From Telopea speciosissima (lineage: Eukaryota > Streptophyta > Magnoliopsida > Proteales > Proteaceae), in contig NC_057926.1 in assembly GCF_018873765.1 (NCBI RefSeq), positions 46,987,043 to 47,051,042 of the forward strand: a DNA stretch of 64,000 nt, written 5' to 3'. Positions 48,796 through 60,388 of the stretch are shown piece after piece. Every line of letters starts with the position of its first letter. Position 1 is the first letter of the stretch. Both the position numbers and the translations under genes were made by a program. The notes beneath the pieces are model-generated. The model searched no databases and was not told the DNA's origin. It saw only the letters and a list, made by a program, of their open reading frames with translations.

Positions 48796-49120
48796 AAGGT
48801 GACTCCTATTACATTTAAGCGAATCTTCACAATCGAGGGGATCAGCCAACAGATTAATCAATTTTCTACGACACTTCTTAGAAATCTAAAGTCTAAATTC
48901 TTTGACAGAATTTAATAAAGTGAGGTAAAGAATCCAACTATTTATATCTGAACATGTTTGCAACTATCATCTAGGAATCTTGAATATCAAAACTGAACCT
49001 CTGTGAAATAGGAGGACATGATTGACAATGTTTCAACATTTTTTTAGGCCGGTTACTTAGGCCGGATACTTTGGTGGCGATTTAGCAAGCTCTTTAAATA
49101 TTATTCCCACAAGTAAATTA

Positions 49121-50153
49121 GGCAAGGAGTTGCCAACATGTTGTGTTGGCATCTGTCAAATGGGTTTAGAAGATCTCACCAAGTTTAGGGGGAAGAGGAG
49201 GAGAGAGACGCATAGAGGAGAGGGCTTTGTGTGTATACAACTTTTAAATAGAGTAGAGAGAGAGAGAGAAGGAAGAAAAAAATACTATAGGCAAAACAGA
49301 AATTTGAGAGGATGGTCCATTACATAAAAGCCTTTTCCCCTTATTTAGAGGTAGTGATTGTGATCTTAAAACCTGGTTTTCCAACCTTGGTTAAAAGTGC
49401 CTATGAAAATCATCATTCCAACACTATATAATATAGGCTCCAGAAAAGTATTTCAAACATAAATAAGATAAGGGAGAGGTTTCCCGCGATGCCAGAGTGC
49501 AGTTTCCCATTCGTCGTGGGAAATGGTTTGTACATAAGGGCAATTAATGTGGAGAGAGAGAGTGGTTCATGGCAATGAATGTGAGAAGGAGTGGGATTGA
49601 ATCTACACCCTGGCGTCTTGGGATCTTTTTCCTAAAAGATTGTAATCAATATACTCTATGGGTCACACTTAAAGGGTTTATTACATTGAAGTTGAGTTAC
49701 TAATTGTTGTGTCTGGAATAAGGTGTTATTGACTTTCTTCATTGATTCCTTGTTTTTAGGTGTCTTTCTAGTTTTGATTTGTCTTCCGAGTTAAGATATA
49801 TATTTGAATTATTCATTTCTATTATCCTATTTTTTGATTATCCATCAAGAAAGAAAAAAAAAAAAAAAAAATAACTCCCAATCATAAACGAAGGCATACT
49901 CACAAGAAATATTATGAACAGAGTCTATTTCGAGTTTAATAGAATTGTATTTAAAAAGAAGCATTATGACCACTAGCTTCAAAATATTTAAAGACATGAA
50001 AGTGTCAATGATAAACAATGATGGTTCATTCTAATACTATCACTATCTATAGTTGCTACAATAAAAGAAATCTAAGAAATAAAAAGCATAAATTTTTTCT
50101 AAAAAAAATTGTATGTTGCAGTGGCCAATAAAATAAAAAGGAAAAAAAAAACC
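49121..50153. other. intergenic, no gene seen
   Basis: 3' flank of the DUF7086 gene (minus strand) and AT-rich sequence with an A-run at 49855-49870. Nothing coding recognised. Confidence 0.4.
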
Positions 50154-51077
50154 CTAAATGACGGAGCTATCCAACTGTTTGCATAGATTAAGATATGTGA
50201 GATAAAGAACGCGATCCTTGGCACCTGTACGATGATTCTTTGTGTGCTTGCAAAAGTATTTCAATTGATCGAGCGTACAACATCCAAGCATTTGCCCAAG
50301 GAGTAAGAAAAGCCAATTTATGTTCTTCTTCTTTACTGCAATAATAGGCTTTACACTGTTTACCTGTTCACAAAAATTGCAAGTTGGAAGTGAAGGATTC
50401 ATCCATTCTTTTGGAGCTCTATCATGCATCTTGCTTCTATTCATGATAATAAAATTTGCAACTTCAAGGAATTTGTTTTGTAGATCAAATTTAATCTCGT
50501 GCTTTTGCTCACACCTCTTGCATTGGACTTCACCTGATATTGTGTGTATTCCAATTTGTAAAAGATGTTTAAGGCTATGTACAGACGCACGACGGTTAGT
50601 AGCCCATGGATAGGGAGCAGGGATTGTTTCACTCTTCCCCCCTCGAGGTGCTTGTGTTGGGTTACGGCGGGTATGGAAATTATGCGAGGGTCCAGGTTCT
50701 TGATGGTGGGATATTAAGGGTGTTGGAGTTGATGTTGATGAGCTTGAAACTAGGGTTGTTGTTGAAGGACTAGTGACTAAATTTGAAGTTGAAGGGTCGA
50801 CAATTGAGACATAAAGTGTATAAGAAGGTTGGGTTGTAGGTGGTGGTGGTAGGGAGAGTGGATTTTGTGATGGTTTTGGTAGTGGTGGTAGTGGCAATGG
50901 TGGTTGTGGTGGTGGAGGAGGATGAAGAGTAATCCTAGGTCTTGTTGATGGAGGTGAAAGAGAAAGGGAAAGATTAAGTGGCTCATCATCTCTTTGTTTA
51001 GAAAATGTGAATAGTGGATAGTCTTGATTACTCTTTCTTTTTCTGCTTTTCTCTTCTTCATCATCCATTTTTTTCAT
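50154..51077 (-). CDS. DUF7086-domain protein with EAR motif
   Basis: Single-exon gene of 307 residues. The N-terminus is charged and has a basic RKRK-type nuclear signal (about residues 12-15), then an LxLxL EAR repression motif (LNLSLSL, residues 34-40), a proline-rich run (50-85) and a Ser/Thr-rich stretch. The C-terminal half (about 152-305) is the plant DUF7086 domain: PYPWATNRRASVHSLK, CxxC pairs at 186/189 and 233/236, HDRAPKEWMNPSLP, NWLFLLLGQMLGCCTLDQLK and FCKHTKNHRTGAKDRVLYLT. The four Cys suggest a metal site. I chose the ATG at 51077; the open frame continues upstream to 51161, but that part reads poly-Phe across a tttttttttttcag acceptor-like site, so a 5' non-coding exon further right is likely. 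A nuclear co-repressor role is inference from the EAR motif. Confidence 0.85.
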   Translation of the reverse strand: MKKMDDEEEKSRKRKSNQDYPLFTFSKQRDDEPLNLSLSLSPPSTRPRITLHPPPPPQPPLPLPPLPKPSQNPLSLPPPPTTQPSYTLYVSIVDPSTSNLVTSPSTTTLVSSSSTSTPTPLISHHQEPGPSHNFHTRRNPTQAPRGGKSETIPAPYPWATNRRASVHSLKHLLQIGIHTISGEVQCKRCEQKHEIKFDLQNKFLEVANFIIMNRSKMHDRAPKEWMNPSLPTCNFCEQVNSVKPIIAVKKKNINWLFLLLGQMLGCCTLDQLKYFCKHTKNHRTGAKDRVLYLTYLNLCKQLDSSVI

Positions 51078-51244
51078 ACTAGAACTGAAAAAAAAAAACA
51101 ACCAAATGGTGTCAGTCAAAATTAGATAGATCGATAATATTTTTTGATAAGATATGTACAATGAGTATGCACATGTATGTATACAAGAAATTCAATTCAA
51201 TAATAAATCAATAAGATACCTACAACATTATGATATGTAAAGTA

Positions 51245-51645
51245 AATTATAAATAGGGTAAATTTTTTCTGGTTGGACTAACTAAATAAGCTTATCTGGT
51301 TCAAACAACAATAAAAAATCGAAGAATGTTGGATGGGGAACAAACAAAATTTTAGACTGGTAGACCTAAGATCTTCCAATCCACACGTCTAAGTTTCAGT
51401 CCAATTAGAGTTGTCCATTTGGTAAATAGAAATTTGAAAATCCACACGTCTATATATGCATGAGAGGGTTATGGAGGTCTATATCAATGCATGGATGACT
51501 GAAATCCGGGGATGCAAGAACAAAATCAGTTGGTTATTTGATTAAATTTGAGTATGGAATCTGACACGTACCCAAAATTGCCACATCATTCTAGTTACCA
51601 CATGGCATAATTACATAGGCCAACCAAATAAGGCGTGAAATAGCT
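51245..51645. mobile_element. TIR element, relative of the 22511 element
   Basis: Left end ttttctggttggactaacta and right end, inverted, tttggttggcctatgta. The internal text (aaatttgagtatggaatctg, aaattgccacatcatt) parallels 22770-22870. Borders are approximate; it lies upstream of the DUF7086 gene. Confidence 0.45.
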
Positions 51646-52191
51646 ATTATACTACACAAAAATTTACTACTTGGTAAATTATCCATTCTAGAAGCAATCT
51701 ATTTTATCAAAATCGTCAAAATAACACAAAGGATGGAAATTTTTAATCTTCCATTCTTGTTCTCTGTGTTGTTTAATATTTTGAGAGAGAGAGAGAGATG
51801 GGTACCATGTTCCTTAGCAATACAAGTTCGAAGTTCAATTCCTTCTAGAAAGACGTTTGAGCTAGACTTGGCACCATCAATGGCACGCTTGAAGTTGCTC
51901 CTAAATGCAGAGACTCAAACCTTGTTCTCATTGAACTAATATAGGAGGGAAGCTTCTTTCCAATGGTGAACATTATCACTCACTCCCCCAAGTGAGTCAT
52001 CATCAATCAGAGAATAAACCAAGGAGTCATTGCTGTTCAACTAAACTAACAATAAAATGTATAGGATATGTAGTTGGAGTGAGAGAGAACTAATGCACAT
52101 TTTACCCAAAAAAAAAAAAAGAGGAGAGAACTAATGCCGACCTAATGTGATATAAACAAAAGAACACAGAAGATGACAAAAGATAATCATA

Positions 52192-52222
52192 AAGGGTCTC
52201 TCGCCACTGCGGGGTCTGTTGC
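52192..52222 (-). mobile_element. Au SINE remnant
   Basis: About 30 bp (gggtctctcgccactgcggggtctg) matches only the distal end of the Au SINE; the tRNA-related part is absent. Confidence 0.4.
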
Positions 52223-53820
52223 ATGGTTCTAAGTATTCGGTATTGTTAGTCATCGATTGCAATACTGTATTGGTAGGACGGTATAGATAATGGGTAAAAT
52301 GATCAAAAATTTATTTTTTTTGGAAATTCAGGGGTAATTTTATTCGATATAGTTGATCCAAGCCAATACCGTATCAGTATCGTATTGATTTTGTGGGTTG
52401 TTGATACCCGTTCTGATACAGTGCAAAAAACCATGGTCTAGTGAGGCTCATAAAATCTAATACTAATAATAGTAATATATATTATAATATAAGAAAAACA
52501 ATCTCTACTTGGTGGTGTTTCCTACACCCTCTCATAGGTCATCGTGAGATGACACCTCCACCCCCTTGGGTAGATACCTAGGCATGCTCACCCATTAACC
52601 CAGACACTTGAGTAAAGACCAAGCGACCAATTAAGTAGAGATCTCTTGCCTATAATATATTAATAGTATAATGTATTAATATACTATAATATATTGTATT
52701 CAAGATTTCACCGGAAAGTAACCAAGTCTCGCCTGAGTCAGGATCATACGAGAATGGCTCACAGCCGTTTAGATTGAATCCATTTTCTGGGACCCAAATG
52801 GAGTGGTTTCATCTGAACCGTTGTGAGTCGTTCTTGTACATTCGCCTTGGTTCTGTGCTATGGTTTATGCCTCAGGGCTTGTTGCAGCCGATGTTTAAGC
52901 ATCAATCTAATTAGAATTTTGGTTGCAATCCAGAACTGAGCTTAAGAGGGTCAGAAGATTAAGCTAGGTCAGCTCTAATTGAATGGATGAATTCCTCCAC
53001 CTAGAACTCAACACAACAAACCTCTGCTTGAAATCACTCACATAATAAAATAGATACATAAACATTCTTTAGTTGAGCTTAGCGGCAGGAGTGAGGTCTC
53101 ATGGAAAGAGACGATCATCAACAAAATAGGAAGCTACTCTTCCAACAATCTTAGGTGCAAACAACTACGTAAACTAGAGACTATAGAAAAAATATTATAA
53201 ACACAGGGATCAAAGTGTTGCACATTAAAGATTTCGAATAGGAATAATGCATAAAAAAAACCAGAAAAACCAAAACAACTATAAAAACGAAGAAACATGG
53301 AAACCAAATATGAAGACATCAAAGTACTCCACAAGACAGTAAATAATAGATGAAGATCAAGAACTAAACCTAAACATAGAACATGGAATTTGTGGAGACA
53401 GCAGCAGCGACACACTACTTACATTCCAACCAGAAGAATCACTACTTCGTTAAACAATTAATTTGACAAAACCAAGAAAGAAAGAAACATTAATTAACTA
53501 CTCACTATTTTGAAATTTGCCGAAGCCAGTCTTCTGATCACAGATTGCACAAATTTTCCTCTCTTCTTCTTGTTCAAGCCTCTCCCTCCCTCTCCACTTT
53601 GAGTCTTGGGTATCTCACTTTAATTACTCTCCTCTCCTTTTCTCTCCAGAAGTCAATTTTTTTTATCCTTGAAAACGTGGGACTATGGGGAAGGTTATAT
53701 TCCTCCCTAAATCGTCCAATCATGGCTCAAGGTCCCTTCGCACTTTAGTTACGTACGGTATCTGATCTCCTTGAGACAGTGAGACGACCCAACTGTCAAA
53801 CAGATGTTGAGTCCCGATTG
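52223..53820. other. intergenic, possible upstream exon region of the DUF7086 gene
   Basis: Includes a degenerate element at 52225-52440 with catggttc/accatgg ends and many tatcag/gtatcg words. A 5' UTR exon of the DUF7086 gene may lie near 53400-53560, but no splice pair could be fixed. Confidence 0.35.
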
Positions 53821-53823
53821 AAC

Positions 53824-53870
53824 TCTCTCTCTCTCTCTCTCTCCTCTCTCTCCTCTCTCTATATCCGCAA
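53824..53870. repeat. (ct)n microsatellite
   Basis: Uninterrupted and near-uninterrupted ct repeats with occasional cc. Confidence 0.8.
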
Positions 53871-56380
53871 CGTTTTTTATTTTCCCAAAAAAATAAATAA
53901 ATGTTAACGGTGAAAGAGAGAAGGAGATGGGAATGTGGAAATATTAAATATTAAAAAAATTGTAAAAAAATAAAGAGATATAGAGAGAAAAAAAAGGTGG
54001 GAACGCATTGTATCCTTTCCAAATACCTTTCTTTATGCCACATTTTTTGTACATTCACGGAGAGAAACCCGATACCACTATTATTGTTTTTGTTAAATTC
54101 AAAACTCCCTCTTTTATAGGAATCTATTGGATATTATCGCACTCAAATAGGTAACTAATTCAAATAGTTAAATTAACTAGTTTGATACATTCTTCCTAAC
54201 TATAATCATGTCCCAATTTTTTAAATCTTTACCAAGAAATTAATCAACCTTTAATTATATCTCAATTTTTTTTAACACATGAAATCCAATTAAAATCGAT
54301 TATAACCAGACTGTCTAATCGTTTAAAAACCTAACAATTTAACCTAGCAAGTAGCAACTACTAACTACTAAGTAGTCACGTTTCTTCAATAAATGATTTC
54401 CTTTAAAAAAAAAAAAAAAAAAACTAATAACTTAATAAATAATAACTAATAACTAATAACTAATAAGTAGTATTAATAAATAAAGTAGTAAATGTAAATC
54501 GGTAAACAGTTTTCGTTCCCCAAAGAAAAAAAAAAACGGGTAGACAGTAAACCCGAATGGCCTAACTTCTTATGGAGAACAGGAGAGGAGAGGAAACCAA
54601 CGTAAACTTTAGTAACCATCTAACCGAAACCGTGTAAAACCATAGAGAACCATTTAACTAAAATTGTTTAAAAACCATTTAACCGAAACCGTTTACCAAA
54701 TAGTCCAGGTTTTGATTATGAGACCACTTAGTTAAACAATCTAGTTACGGTTTCTACTCTCAAGCAACCAAAACCGAAACGAATTGAACCGTTTAATCAA
54801 ACCGGACCGTTTAACACTCTTAGTCCTAGAGGTGTCAATTGTAAGTTCACTAGTAGGACCGATCTGTCCCAACCGGTGAAAGCTCAAAATTGGCTGAAAC
54901 TGTTAATTTAATGTATCGGGTTAAGGCCCGAGCGACCCCAACGCATTTAAGTATCGACTCATTTAAGTCCATTTATGGACCATTTGTTTTACCCCATATT
55001 TTTCATATTATATCCCAAATATACCATTTTCTTAATCTCCTTGATTAACCTCATATTACAATTAGAAATCAAAATTAAAGAAACAAAAACATTAGCTGAA
55101 AATTCCTAAATCCATGGTTTCTAAACAGAATCTGCTAATTTTGTTAAAGACACTTTTAGAAACTTGATCACGATGATTTTCCCCATACCAATCGTTATCC
55201 CATTATTTTCTCTTCTTATGTTATCCAAACTCTCTTAATTAGGAAGCTAAAAAAAAGAATTTTCAAATTCAACAAATTATTTTCTGTGTTTCAGAATTGA
55301 AAACAGTATGTTTCTGGTGTTTGAGTACTATAATTATTGTAATTGATGGAAATCAGATATAATTTTTTTAGGCAAATGAACAATGGATCTAGATGTGTAT
55401 TTATGATGAGCTCTAGTAATCTACTTGTTAGCTATTGATGAACTAGGTGAGACGCCGAGGTTGCTTCAATTTTGCATCTTGCTTCCCATAAATTTGGATT
55501 AGTAATTTCGATGTGAGTCTGTTGCAGGGTTTTAGTAATTGCTAGTGGGATCTGAAATTGATTCGGATCGATGTGTATCAGGATCGGACAGATTTTTTCC
55601 TTTTTGTCTATACTGATCCACCGATATAAGATTGATTAGGAATCGATATCGGTATCCACTCAACGAATTTGTATGTCTTTTGAAAACATGACCGATGACC
55701 CCTCGAATGACGATCCTTTGATTGAATCTATGAATCACATTTTAAGGGAAAAAAGAACACTGCCTGATCATGTGCAAAATTACCATTTAACTCTTAGTAA
55801 AATAAATAAGAAAAAAAAACTATCCAAGCAAATGCCCTTATGTGCGTTCTCTTTGCCACTTGTCCTAGTGCAGGGCCTACATGACCAGGCAGTGATCTAA
55901 TGCGAATGAGAGGGAGACCCATATCAAGGAGTGTGTAATTAAGAACCATGGTCTGAGAAATCGGCCAATTCATATTGGTATCGACAGGGGGCATGCCAAC
56001 TCGTTAAAATGGTTTCAATGTGTATCAAGGCAATAGATGCGCACAAGCAAGACCACTCTCTGCTTGTAGTGTGGCACTGTTCAACCCAAGAGCACCTTTT
56101 GAAAGAGCAGTTGATGACTTATGAAAAACATAACGGTTTTTTATTTAAAGCAATACAGATGAGATTTTTTATTTTATAAAGGGTAGGGCAGTACTTTTAC
56201 CCACGATACTATGTCTTGGGCACAAGAGCCACGTGACCAAGTAGAATTCTTTTTCCCTTTAAACTATGTGTACGTTACAGAAAGATAATACAATTTAATC
56301 CAAACATTTTTTTTGCTAGAAAGATTTAACCCAAACTTATAGTCGGTAATATAAGGGTGTCACATCAGCCCCATAAGCCC
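53871..56380. other. intergenic, no gene seen
   Basis: AT-rich and low-complexity sequence with an A-run at 54405-54422, (taactaa)n-like words at 54425-54480, aaccgaaacc-type words at 54600-54800 and tatcgg words near 55600. No supported gene. Confidence 0.5.
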
Positions 56381-56389
56381 ATCTAAGAC

Positions 56390-56575
56390 AGATCGTTATT
56401 CTTCGTTGTCCGCTGCCCGAACAGCACCTGTTGTCCCTTCACATGGGGGCGAATTGATGACTTAACCTCCCGACCCGAACACACTGCCCGAGGGAGGTTA
56501 AGTCGTCATTTCGCATCCCATGTGAGGGGACAGCACTGTGCTGTTCAGACAGCGAACAGCAGAGGATAAAAATTC
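56390..56575. mobile_element. hairpin MITE H12 with near-perfect 9-bp target duplication
   Basis: Flanks ATCTAAGAC (56381-56389) and ATCCAAGAC (56576-56584). The arms share gctgcccgaacagcac and its inverse, and the inner arms gacttaacctccc and gggaggttaagtcgtcattt form the central motif. Confidence 0.88.
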
Positions 56576-57913
56576 ATCCAAGACTGCCCTAATGGAATAA
56601 TCCAACAGGTTCAGTGAAACCAAAGCAACTGTTCTGGCCTAGAAATCTCAGCCCTAGCATGGCCAGCGGGTTTAAAAGTGAAACCCAGGCCCAGTCTAAC
56701 TCAGGGTGGGCTTCGGGCATGCTCTGGCTAAGTTCTATTAAGCGGCCAGCAGAACAGTTCTATTAAGCGGCCATGTATTGATTTTATGAAATGTAATTTT
56801 TGGATCACCGTTTATCAGTTTTACCATTTTACCCTTCATCCATACTGATCCACCGATATGGGATTGGCCAGGAATCAGGATCGGGACCCGCAACGAATTC
56901 CTAAAACCATTGTTTGTGTTTGGCATCTCTTAATGGACAATGTTCAAATCCTCTTTTATCAACCTAACTGTATCAATCAGCCTCCATAAGTGATCATAGT
57001 TTGATGGACATAGTTTTTCATTCACCTTCCCCTACCATGGGCGTCAGTATCGTTGGATGCCAAAGGGGAGGGATAATTTCGACACCAAATAATAGCGGTC
57101 AGAAGTTTGTGATGGAACAAGAGTCCAATAATCACATGGTCATATCCTCATGGTGAGGAGATTATTCCTTCCCCACTTGCGAAAGAAAACTTTTGCGTAG
57201 TTTACTATTTTGATTCATGTGATAGAGGACCCTACACTTCCCTTGTGGGTTATATCTCATTCAGAAATATATGGGGAAATGCCTTAAAACTTTGTTCAAG
57301 TTTCAGCGTAATAAAAGTTACAGAAATACTATTTTATTTCATTTCAGTAAAATTATATATTTGTAATTTTATAAAAGGGTTGAAGTTCTTTGCGCCGCAG
57401 CGCAGCCTGCGCCCACACAGAAAACATTAGGCCAACTTTTAAACTCATTTTTTCCACATTAATTTCAATCTAAAATTTGATCTTAGTGTGCGGGTCCTTT
57501 ACAAAGCCCAAGCACACACCCATTCAATTTGGTGGGGGTGTTGGGTTGTGAAACGATCATAGGTGGATGGGTTAGTGTGTTGGGTTAGTAAGTTAGGGGT
57601 AGATGGGTAATTAGCAGTTCTGGGTAAATGGGTAAATCTGTTAAATTGTAAGCAAGTTTGGTAACTAGAGGTTGATGGTTAAATAAGGACGAGTAGTCAT
57701 GTAAGGAGTATAAAATAATTAATCAAAATCTCTCTTCTCTGTCTCCAATTCTAGGAGCTTACTGCGCCTCCAAGCAGCCCCTTTCGTTATTTTCCCTTTC
57801 CTGCAAATTAGGTCGTATCAGGTTGTAAACTATCATCTATTAGATCAATTTGGTGGTGTGTTGGGTTGTAAACCATCAACATCCAGTAATTCAATTGTTG
57901 ATCCATTTATTCA

Positions 57914-58100
57914 AGAATAATTATCACCTCCAATTCGTTGCCCGCTTCAATTTTCTCCAATTCCTCACATAGGAGTGGAAATGACCACCTTACCCTACAT
58001 TGGATAGTGTGTTCGGGCAAGGGGTAGGATGATCATTTTCGCTCCTATGTGAGGAATTGGAGGAATTAAAGCGGGCAGCCAATTAGAGGGGATAACGATT
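57914..58100. mobile_element. hairpin MITE H13 with 9-bp target duplication
   Basis: Flanked by perfect ATTTATTCA (57905-57913 and 58101-58109). Arms of about 80 bp are well conserved: ttgcccgcttcaa, aattcctcacataggag and their inverses. The centre is an A/T-shifted form of the core motif (taggatgatcattttcgctc). R1 and R3 are empty at this place. Confidence 0.9.
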
Positions 58101-58773
58101 ATTTATTCAATGCTCACAATAGTTACAAAGGTCTAAATCACATGTCTGTCATGCATGTTAGATGATTAATTAGATCAATAGTTTAAATGACTTGAGGATA
58201 TCACAATTCCAGTCAATAAAAAAATAGGCCCAATTTGGGTGGTGTTGAGTCATGAAAATTTGAAGCACATGTGATATGGAAGCATTTCACTTATGACTAA
58301 ACTAATCCGACTATCAAATAGAGTATAAATATGTGAATGACTATGTCTGTGGTAGAGTTTGTGTAGCCAAATTTTATAGAGTTAATTAATCTTTAGGGAC
58401 TCAATAAAAAAATTTATGCATCATGAACTACAAGGATTTACTTTTTAGATCAATTAGCCAATGGATCCCTACCTAATAATTCTCTTCTCTTTTTTCCCTT
58501 GACAACTTTAAGATATTTTCTTGAGAAGACATCCACATGGTATATTATGAGTACTTGTATACTTACAAAATGTGATATGGGAGTAAACTAATATGTAGAG
58601 GTGAATCCTTCATTACACTCAAGCGAATTCTTCACAACCACGACCATCTATCGCAGAGGGGGATAACCATGCTCGACTCATCAACTGAAATCTCGTTTCC
58701 AACTTGCTTGCTCTCAATCGATTCCATTAGTTAGTTACAGGGACCAAGGGGGCAACTCTCCCTTCTTAGTTGA

Positions 58774-59106
58774 GGAATTCGTTGGCAATATGTCTATGCT
58801 GGTTCAAATCCAGCTTGGTCCAATAATTTGCCGATTCATCATGAGGATGATATAATCAATTTGTCCTCCAGAAATGTTTGATATGGGGGAAAAGAGTCCA
58901 TTTTTCGGCTATATTCTTATTTATTTTATTTGTTTTTGTTCCCACCAATAATTCCCTTGATTTTTTGGGCTATCTTTCAAATGTACAACTAAATTATTCG
59001 GTGGTAAGTGGTCAAATGCTAGAAAATTCGTTTCTAATAGATATTGCTATTAAGAAGTTTGATACCATAGTTCCAATAATTCCTCTGATTGGATCATTGG
59101 CTAACG
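58774..59106 (+). pseudogene. plastid DNA insertion: trnY(GUA) 3' half joined to matK piece
   Basis: 58776-58822 reads aattcgttggcaatatgtc, then ctggttcaaatccagc, the 3' half of plastid tRNA-Tyr, followed by trnY-trnD spacer-like sequence. About 58875-59105 then reads a matK segment: [27 protein letters not shown] and [12 protein letters not shown]. In the plastid genome these two loci are far apart, so the insert is a mosaic. The matK part lacks most of the gene, and the tRNA lacks its 5' half and anticodon arm. It is absent from R1 at the matching place. Confidence 0.82.
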
Positions 59107-59290
59107 GAGACCACCAACAGATGAATTAATTGTCCAGTAAGAGATCTTGAATATCAGAACTGGCCCTTAAAATGCTTGGTTTTTAAACCTACGGAGGAAA
59201 ATCTTAAGTTTTGGAGTCATTAAACAGGTTTCTTTAGCTGCAATTTAGCAAGCTTTTTAAATATAATTCGCGCATGGAAGTTGGAAGAAG

Positions 59291-60184
59291 GGTCTATTTG
59301 GGGAGAGATATTTGAATACATAGTCCAGCTTAATAAAATAGTCTTCCAAAGAAGCCGAAAGACAATCTTAATGAAATGATAATTTGCTTTTGCGGAACAT
59401 CTTGGATGATGAAGGATCTAATTGATAGAAGAAGCACCGTTTGGGCCAATACAATAAGAACTATTTCGTCATGCTATGAGATGAAAGCTAGGAATCCACT
59501 TATGTAATAGAGTTGATCCACTAAGGTATTACCAGCGGTGTAGCATTAGATCCTAAATCCCAAAGAAAGTAAGTTTTATATGAATATTAATTAATATGAA
59601 ATCCACATAATTCTCTTTCGGAGCATTTTGGAGCTTAAGGTTGCCACAGCATGATGACTAATGTATGTAGCTAACTAAATTTATTATCATCAAACTAATT
59701 ATTGCTTTGAAACAAGGCTCTGTTTGGAAGGTTACAAAGAGATTTTATAACTGGACCTTTTGTCCTTGTAGAACTGGGGTATAGTGTCTAAATATGTAAA
59801 TTCACAACAATTCTGATCTCTCCAAAGACTTATTGGAAGGTGCGGCTTGATTGGATTGAGCTTTAATTGTTCATTATCTGATTGGTCTTCTTCCTTAGAC
59901 AATTTCTTGAGCTTTTGTATATTCTCAACATTTCTTTGAAGCCTTCTCTGCTTCTCACCTCTGCTTCCGATTTCCGTAAAATTTGTACTTAAATTCTCCT
60001 TCCTTTGTTTCTTCTCCCCCCCCCCCCCACAACGCCAATACTCAACAACCCTCGTTTCTTTAGTTTCTGATTTCTGTTTTTCACCGATTACCTCCCCAAT
60101 CAATTAGATCCGGCTCCTATGTAGCATGGGGCTATATGCTACGATCTTGTGGCCAAAATTTTGTTGAAAAAAATCAATTTTCTA
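59291..60184. other. region between R2 and R3, no supported gene
   Basis: Contains a 123-codon minus-strand open frame (59732-60103), rich in Lys, Glu and Gln and without any family I recognise, next to a poly-C run (60019-60029). It is left unannotated. Confidence 0.4.
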
Positions 60185-60219
60185 TTTTGGGAAATACACA
60201 GAAAAGAATGCAAGAGAAG

Positions 60220-60388
60220 GGGATCAAGATCATCTCCAGGGAGCCCAGCGCCCAAGGTGCTATCAGGGGGCATCCAGCGGTCGAGCTGTGCCGAACAGAT
60301 CTCAACGTATGCCTAGGAATGTGTGCAGTATAGTCCAACGGTTGACAGCACCCTGGGCGTGCTGAACGCCCTGGAGGCGAACTAAATT
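60220..60388. mobile_element. hairpin MITE H14 with 9-bp target duplication
   Basis: Flanked by perfect CAAGAGAAG (60211-60219 and 60389-60397). Arms: tctccagggagcccagcgcc and, inverted, cctccagggcgttcagcacg. It is the same subfamily as H6. R1 has a single caagagaag at the corresponding site (about 46911-46919). Confidence 0.9.

Larger units (their letters stand above)
46880..49120 (+). repeat. repeat unit R1 (first of three direct copies)
   Basis: Starts ggaaatacacataaaagaat and ends near atttagcaagctctttaaat. The same ordered blocks recur in R2 (56985-59290) and R3 (60190-63760+): gcttgatgataca, tgatagaggaccctaca, aaatgatatttttgtaattt, gttgggttgtaaa, aaatcacatgtctgtca, agatcaattagcca, caactttaagatattttctt. 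No long ORF. It is interrupted by MITE H11 and by a separate insert at about 48265-48795. It may be a duplicated gene flank or a large nonautonomous element. Confidence 0.7.
56985..59290 (+). repeat. repeat unit R2 (second of three direct copies)
   Basis: Aligns with R1 and R3 from the catagtttgatgg/ccatgggcgtcagtatc block to tttagcaagctttttaaata. The first ~150 bp of the R1/R3 unit are missing. It carries MITE H13 at 57914-58100, a short GC-rich insert at about 57380-57430 and an organelle-DNA insert at about 58665-59112. Confidence 0.7.

Noticed and set aside
58776-58822. tRNA-Tyr gene
   Set aside because: Only the 3' half of plastid trnY is present; 5' half and anticodon stem are missing.
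59732-60103. 123-codon minus-strand open frame rich in Lys and Glu
   Set aside because: No recognised family, includes a poly-C run as a Gly stretch at the N-terminus, and no splice or promoter context supports it.
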